Below, in pieces: positions 59,796-64,000 of a stretch of 64,000 bases of DNA (positions within the stretch are counted from its first letter, which is position 1; the number at the start of each line of letters is the position of its first letter). Origin of the DNA: an uncultured Massilia sp. (GTDB lineage: Bacteria > Pseudomonadota > Gammaproteobacteria > Burkholderiales > Burkholderiaceae_D); assembly GCF_913773735.1 (NCBI RefSeq), contig NZ_CAJYEB010000041.1, positions 1-64,000 on the forward strand. Reading direction: 5' to 3'. A model generated the notes under the pieces. It was not told where the DNA came from. It made no database searches and saw nothing but the letters and a program-made list of their open reading frames with translations. The translations under genes and the position numbers were made by a program.

Positions 59796-62003
59796 TTATA
59801 CGGATCCAAGGGCGCGCGCCGGCAACGCGGCCGGGGCGGCGCCGCCGGCATGGGCCGGCAGCAGGATTTCAAAACTGGTGCCGGACGGACCGCTACGGCA
59901 GTCGATGTGGCCGTTCAGCTTCTTGACCAGGCCGTGCACGATCGACAGGCCGAGGCCGTGGTGCGCGCCATCCTTGGCGCTCCTCACGGCCGAGAACAGG
60001 TTGGCCAGCACCTCGCGCGACAGCCCGGGGCCGTTGTCGGACACCACCAGCTCCAGGTACAGCCGGCGTTCGCGGTTGACGTGGCCGCGGCTGGCGATCT
60101 CGATCCGTCCCCCGCCCCCGCCCAGCGCCTCGACCGCGTTCTTGACCAGGTTGACCAGGATCTGCTTGAGGATGTCCGGATTGCCTTCGACATGGCCGGC
60201 GTCCGCCGTCGTGGCCACCAGCTCGACGTTGGCCGGGGCGAAGCCGGTGGTGCGGAACAGGCGCAGCACCTCGTCCACCACCCTGGCCACGTCCGCCGTC
60301 GGCACCGCGCCCAGCGCATCCAGGCGCGGCGCCACCTCGGCCAGGCTGCCGACCAGCTGGCCGACGCGGTCGATCTCCTCGTTCAGGATCGACAGCTCGC
60401 CGCCCACCGGTTCCTGGCGTTCCAGCTTGCCGTCCAGGATCGCCAGGTAGTTCTTGATGATCGACAGCGGATTGTTCACCTCGTGGACCACGCGGCGCGA
60501 GGCTTCGCGGTATTCCTCGGCGACGCCGGCCAGCTGGCGGCGCAGGTGGCCGCGCTCGGACAGCGCGGTCTCCAGCGCGCTCCCCGCCTGGCCGCCGAAC
60601 GCCTGCAGGAAGCGCTCGCGCTTCTGGCAGGCCGGCAGCTGCCAGGCCTGCAGGCCGCCGACCAGCACGCCCAGGCAGCGCGCCCCGGCCACCAGCGGCA
60701 CGCAGGCCAGCGCCTCGCAGCCGAGCAGGCGCAGCAACTGCTCTTCCGGCAGGCCGAGCGCACGGCCGCCGGCGCCGTCGCGGCGCACGAAGGCGAGGCG
60801 CCGCTCCAATGCCGCCTCGGCCACTGCCCCCGCGGCCCGGCCGGCGGACGCCAGCGGGATCGCGAACTCGCCCAGGCGCTGCAGGTTGACGGTGGGCGCG
60901 CCCACCAGCGCCTGGCCGGTCGGGTTTTCCAGCAGCACGGCGGCGTTCTGGAAGTCGAACAAGATGCGCGCCGAGCGCGTCATCGCGTCGAGCAGGCCGC
61001 TCTCGCCCTGCTGGCGCGCGAACGCCTGGCCGACCTCGGACACCAGCACCAGGTTGCGCACTTCCTCGGACAGGCGCTGCTGCACCGGATCGACCGGCGC
61101 CGCGGCGAGCGGCGCGAGCGCCGGCAGCGCCGGGACGTCGTCGGCGCCGGCCAGGTCGATGCCGAGCTGGATCGCGGTCTGCTCGACCTGGCGCGCGGCC
61201 AGGTCGAGCAGCGCCTGCGGCTCGTCCGGCGCCAGGCCGCACAGCGCGCGCGCCTCGTCGACCATGGCGCCATCGTCGGCGTGGCTGGACAGCACGTGGG
61301 CCACGCGCACGATGCGCACCAGCGCCGGGGACGCCTCCAGGCGCGCGCTCGGCTCGTGGTGGTACAGCACCGAATCGGCCAGGAAGGAATCGAGCTGCCA
61401 GCGCTCGATGAGCCAGGCGCCCGCCTCGGCGTGGGTGATCTGCAGCGTGCGCTGCTCGACGGCGCACAGCGCCTCGTCGTCGCGCGCCTGGAAATTGAGC
61501 GCGTATTCCTTCGGGGCCGTGGCCAGCAGCGCCAGGCGCCCGACGTTGTGCAGCAGGCCGGCCAGGTAGGCTTCCTCGGGCTGCGCATAGGCGAGGCGGC
61601 GCGCCAGCTCGCGCGCCAGCACGGCCGCGCCCAGCGACTGCTTCCAGAAGCGGCGCAGGTCGGTGGCCCCCGAGTTCGGGAAGCTGTTGAAGGTCTGGAA
61701 CACGGAATCGCTGATGACCAGCGTCTTGATCATGTCCGTGCCCAGCGCGACCATGGCCTGCTCCAGGCTGGCCTGGCGGCCGTTGCGGTGGTAGGCGGAG
61801 CTGTTGGCGACGGTGAGGATCTTGCCGGTCATGCCGGCGTCCTTGGCGACCAGCGCGGCGAGTTCCGGCATCCCGAGGTCGTCGGCCTGCAGGTGGGCCA
61901 GCAGCTTGACGAGGATCTGCGGCATGGCCGGCAGACGCGCGATCAAGAGACGGTTGCGGATGTCCTGGTCGGAAGGATGATGGGATTCAAGCACGGCCGC
62001 CAC
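59796..62003 (-). CDS. HDOD-GAF-histidine kinase hybrid
   Basis: This 735-residue protein begins with an HDOD domain (about 20-215; LLHNVGRLAL lies where an HD pair would be and has no catalytic HD). A GAF-like region (about 320-470) follows, then a HisKA phosphoacceptor at His507 (HEVNNPLSIIKNYLAIL). The HATPase has a NLVKNAVEALGGG box, GPGLS and GLGLSIVHGLVKKL. There are no membrane helices. HDOD kinases respond to cellular signals rather than external ones. The next gene, 7 bp downstream, encodes the receiver-GGDEF-EAL protein, so a phosphorelay to cyclic-di-GMP output is likely. An alanine-rich tail ends the protein. Confidence 0.9.
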   Translation of the reverse strand: MAAVLESHHPSDQDIRNRLLIARLPAMPQILVKLLAHLQADDLGMPELAALVAKDAGMTGKILTVANSSAYHRNGRQASLEQAMVALGTDMIKTLVISDSVFQTFNSFPNSGATDLRRFWKQSLGAAVLARELARRLAYAQPEEAYLAGLLHNVGRLALLATAPKEYALNFQARDDEALCAVEQRTLQITHAEAGAWLIERWQLDSFLADSVLYHHEPSARLEASPALVRIVRVAHVLSSHADDGAMVDEARALCGLAPDEPQALLDLAARQVEQTAIQLGIDLAGADDVPALPALAPLAAAPVDPVQQRLSEEVRNLVLVSEVGQAFARQQGESGLLDAMTRSARILFDFQNAAVLLENPTGQALVGAPTVNLQRLGEFAIPLASAGRAAGAVAEAALERRLAFVRRDGAGGRALGLPEEQLLRLLGCEALACVPLVAGARCLGVLVGGLQAWQLPACQKRERFLQAFGGQAGSALETALSERGHLRRQLAGVAEEYREASRRVVHEVNNPLSIIKNYLAILDGKLERQEPVGGELSILNEEIDRVGQLVGSLAEVAPRLDALGAVPTADVARVVDEVLRLFRTTGFAPANVELVATTADAGHVEGNPDILKQILVNLVKNAVEALGGGGGRIEIASRGHVNRERRLYLELVVSDNGPGLSREVLANLFSAVRSAKDGAHHGLGLSIVHGLVKKLNGHIDCRSGPSGTSFEILLPAHAGGAAPAALPARALGSV

Positions 62004-62121
62004 TGTTTCTCAGGTTGGAATGGCGGCTGTCCCGGATGGGCGCTGCCACGACGAGTCCTCTTGCGCTCGCTGGAACAGGGCGGTGTTTCGGCCCGTGTTC
62101 GAAGCGTAAAAAACTCATCTT

Positions 62122-62150
62122 AGCATATATACATTTCTAGACGGGAACAA
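62122..62150 (-). promoter_or_regulatory. Possible promoter of the HDOD kinase operon
   Basis: On the minus strand TTGTTC (62150-62145) and TATGCT (62127-62122) are spaced 17 bp in an AT-rich stretch about 120 bp before the start codon. Consensus match is moderate. Confidence 0.4.
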
Positions 62151-62271
62151 TACTTTCTGCGGAAAGTGACACATTTTCGCGTCATGACAGCGGCGCGGCC
62201 ACCGTGCGCACTCAGAACCGGCGATTTGCGCGTGCCGGACGGAGAGCGCCCGACCGGCACGCGCGACAGGC

Positions 62272-63543
62272 TCAGTGCAGCGCCTTCAGGCGGCTGTAGC
62301 GGCGCGACATGCTCCACAGGGTCAGCGAGGCCAGCGCGAACGCGGCCTGCCCCAGCGCCATGGCCAGCACCGAGTGGTCCAGCGCCGGCACCACCATGCC
62401 GGCGACGATGGCGCCCATCAGCGTGGTCGTGAACGACTGGCAGGACGCGACGGTGCCGCGGATGTGCGGGAACAGGTCGAGCGCCAGCAGCGTCGCGCTG
62501 GGGTTGATGACCGAACTGCCGAAGTTATAGAAGAACATCGGCAGCACGGTCCACGGCAGCGCCGGCGGCAGGAAGGCGTGGTAGGCGACGCTGAACGTGA
62601 CGGCGCCCAGCATGAAGCAGTAGCCGATACCGATCTGGCGCGCGTAGTGCATCTTGCCGGCCAGGCGGTTGGCGGCCAGCGCACCCAGGAAGATGCCGGC
62701 CACGGCCGGGATGAACAGCCAGGCGAACTGCGACGGTCCCAGGTGCAGGTGCACCGGCAGCAGCACCGGGGACGCGGCGATGAACAGGAACATGCCGCCG
62801 AAGTTCAGCGCGACGATGCCCGACTTCATCTGGAACAGGAAGGAGCTGAAGATCGCCCAGTAGCTCTGGGCCAGGAAGCGCGGGTTGAACGGCTGGCGCT
62901 TCTCGACCGGCATGGTCTCGGGCAGGTGCTGCCAGCAGACCCACCACAGCGCGCAGCTGAACAGCAGCAGCGCCAGGAAGATCGCGCGCCAGTCCAGCAG
63001 CGTGACGATCCAGCCGCCCAGCACCGGCGCCACCGCCGGCGCGATCGAGAAGATCATCGTCACCATCGACAGCAGCCGCGCGGCCGGCGCGTCCGAATAC
63101 AGGTCGCGGATGATGGCGCGCCCGACCACGACGCCGGCGCCGGCCGAGACGCCCTGCAGGATGCGGAAGATCCACAGGTAGTGCACCGAGTGCGAGGCGG
63201 CGCAGCCGAGCGTGCCGACGGCGAACACGATCAGCCCCACCAGCACGACGTTGCGGCGGCCGAAGGCGTCCGCCAGCGCGCCGTGCCACAGCGACATCAC
63301 GGCGAAGGCCAGCATGTAGGCCGTCAGGGTCTGCTGGACCTCGATCGGGGTCGCGTGCAGCGTCGCCTGGATGCGCGGGAAGGCCGGCAGGTAGGCGTCG
63401 ACGGAGAACGGCCCCAGCATCGACAGCGCGGCCAGCAGCGAGGCCAGCCCGCCGGCCGACAGCATCGTCACCTTGTGCGGGGTCGGCAGCGGCACCGGGG
63501 TGACCGGGTCCTTGGGCAGGTTGGAAGGTTCGGGCGGCAGCAT
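62272..63543 (-). CDS. Bcr/CflA-family MFS efflux transporter
   Basis: This 423-residue drug/proton antiporter of the major facilitator superfamily has about 12 membrane helices. GPFSVDAYLPAFPRIQ opens the first helix, and LADAFGRRNVVLVGL (motif A) follows. RILQGVSAGAGVVVGRAII contains the arginine/glycine-rich motif C-like segment typical of Bcr/CflA proteins. Members export bicyclomycin, chloramphenicol, sulfonamides or cysteine-type metabolites; the actual substrate is unknown. It lies 6 bp downstream of an RlmL-like methyltransferase gene on the same strand, so it is probably co-transcribed with it. Confidence 0.9.
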   Translation of the reverse strand: MLPPEPSNLPKDPVTPVPLPTPHKVTMLSAGGLASLLAALSMLGPFSVDAYLPAFPRIQATLHATPIEVQQTLTAYMLAFAVMSLWHGALADAFGRRNVVLVGLIVFAVGTLGCAASHSVHYLWIFRILQGVSAGAGVVVGRAIIRDLYSDAPAARLLSMVTMIFSIAPAVAPVLGGWIVTLLDWRAIFLALLLFSCALWWVCWQHLPETMPVEKRQPFNPRFLAQSYWAIFSSFLFQMKSGIVALNFGGMFLFIAASPVLLPVHLHLGPSQFAWLFIPAVAGIFLGALAANRLAGKMHYARQIGIGYCFMLGAVTFSVAYHAFLPPALPWTVLPMFFYNFGSSVINPSATLLALDLFPHIRGTVASCQSFTTTLMGAIVAGMVVPALDHSVLAMALGQAAFALASLTLWSMSRRYSRLKALH

Positions 63544-63549
63544 GATGGC

Positions 63550-64000
63550 TTATTCGCTCCTGGCCTGGTCCGGCTTGGCGGCGTCGCGGCGGTTGAAGCC
63601 GGCCACCATGTCGAAGCGGAACAGGCGGCATTCGAGGGCGCCGTTGAAGAACGGGGTCTTGCGCGACTCCTTCAGGCGCAGCATCTTCGGCACGCCCAGG
63701 TCGGCCGTGAACAGGAACACGGTCCAGCCGGCGAAGCGCTGCTTCAGGGTGCTGCTCAGCTGCTGGTAGAAGCCGACGGCCATCTCGTCCTGCGGGATGG
63801 TGGAGTCGCCGCGCACGCCGATGCGCTCGCCGTACGGAGGGTTCGTCACCAGCAGGCCCGGCGTACCCGTGGGCGCCTGCACCTGCTGCGCCTCGATCTG
63901 CTTGAGCGGCACCTCGAACAGGATGCCGGCGGCGCGCAGGTTATGGCGCGTCATGGCGACCATGTCGCCCGAGATGTCGGAGCCGAAGATGGTCGGCTCG
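63550..64000 (-). CDS. THUMP-type 23S rRNA methyltransferase (RlmL/RlmK-like), 3' part
   Basis: Only the C-terminal ~150 residues are in the window; the gene runs off the right edge. The SAM-binding end FGSDISGDMVAMTRHNLRAAG is followed by the catalytic motif IV VTNPPYGERIG and the short C-terminal domain (ARSE end). This is the class I methyltransferase domain of the THUMP/UPF0020 group that makes m2G in 23S rRNA (RlmL, or RlmK/RlmL in fused forms). Whether it is the short single-domain form or the fused one cannot be told from this fragment. Confidence 0.85.
   Translation of the reverse strand, partial: EPTIFGSDISGDMVAMTRHNLRAAGILFEVPLKQIEAQQVQAPTGTPGLLVTNPPYGERIGVRGDSTIPQDEMAVGFYQQLSSTLKQRFAGWTVFLFTADLGVPKMLRLKESRKTPFFNGALECRLFRFDMVAGFNRRDAAKPDQARSE

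Noticed and set aside
62120..62317. 65-residue open frame in the space before the HDOD kinase gene
   Set aside because: It overlaps the end of the Bcr/CflA gene and the kinase leader, with no ribosome site or recognisable features.

Overview
The window looks like a chromosomal segment from a high-GC betaproteobacterium of the order Burkholderiales. The gene content and neighbourhoods resemble Oxalobacteraceae such as Massilia, but this is an inference from protein and gene-order resemblance, not a database result. Genes are densely packed on both strands. I see no transposase, integrase, phage or CRISPR locus. There is one tRNA (Gly, CCC anticodon) and no rRNA.

Layout. 0-4 kb: a DeoR regulator with a YbjJ-like transporter, then a LytS/LytTR two-component pair. 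4-10.3 kb: a sodium/solute symporter and a putrescine/GABA catabolic group (puuD, puuA, gabD). 10.6-13.4 kb: a chemoreceptor, a MazG-type pyrophosphohydrolase and a beta-carbonic anhydrase. 13.5-22.1 kb: chaperone and repair genes (dnaJ, dnaK, grpE, hemH, recN, nadK). grpE is preceded by a sigma-32 promoter, and nadK-recN by a LexA box. 22-26.8 kb: a DUF3667 membrane protein, a sorbosone-dehydrogenase-like protein, OsmC, gloA, and ribB behind an FMN riboswitch. 26.9-33.4 kb: a tolC-type channel, a rhodanese, pcm, a TetR regulator, a YkgJ-type protein, uppP and recQ. 33.5-37.6 kb: a second LytS/LytTR pair, trmB and an aspartoacylase-like protein. 37.7-42.6 kb: a membrane GGDEF-EAL protein and a PAS hybrid histidine kinase. 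42.7-48.4 kb: LysR/dkgB, an Old Yellow Enzyme, tRNA-Gly, AraC with a PPOX flavoprotein, and cysE. 48.4-51.9 kb: a GT9-like transferase and two tandem TraB/GumN paralogues. 52-54.8 kb: a LexA-box-controlled operon of a radical SAM protein and a DUF4130-UdgX fusion. 54.9-62 kb: an RsbQ-like hydrolase facing an operon of an HDOD kinase, a REC-PAS-GGDEF-EAL protein and a Sel1-repeat protein. 62.3-64 kb: a Bcr/CflA efflux protein and the 3' part of an RlmL-like rRNA methyltransferase.

Themes. Two loci carry near-ideal LexA boxes laid directly over a TATACT -10 element, which predicts an SOS regulon including nadK-recN and the radical SAM/UdgX operon. The latter is the best candidate for a poorly understood system: a UdgX that probably crosslinks to uracil-DNA, fused to an uncharacterised domain and translationally coupled to a radical SAM enzyme with a helix-hairpin-helix tail. 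Signalling genes are abundant (two LytS/LytTR pairs, two GGDEF-EAL proteins, a hybrid kinase, an HDOD kinase and a chemoreceptor).

Intergenic spaces carry several families of extragenic palindromes built on GTGCGCACGGGGTGCGCACC, CGTAGGGTGG and GGGGTC...GACCCC motifs. One of these has become a 36-bp tandem array overlapping the 3' end of hemH, and another supplies the stop codon of the Sel1 gene.
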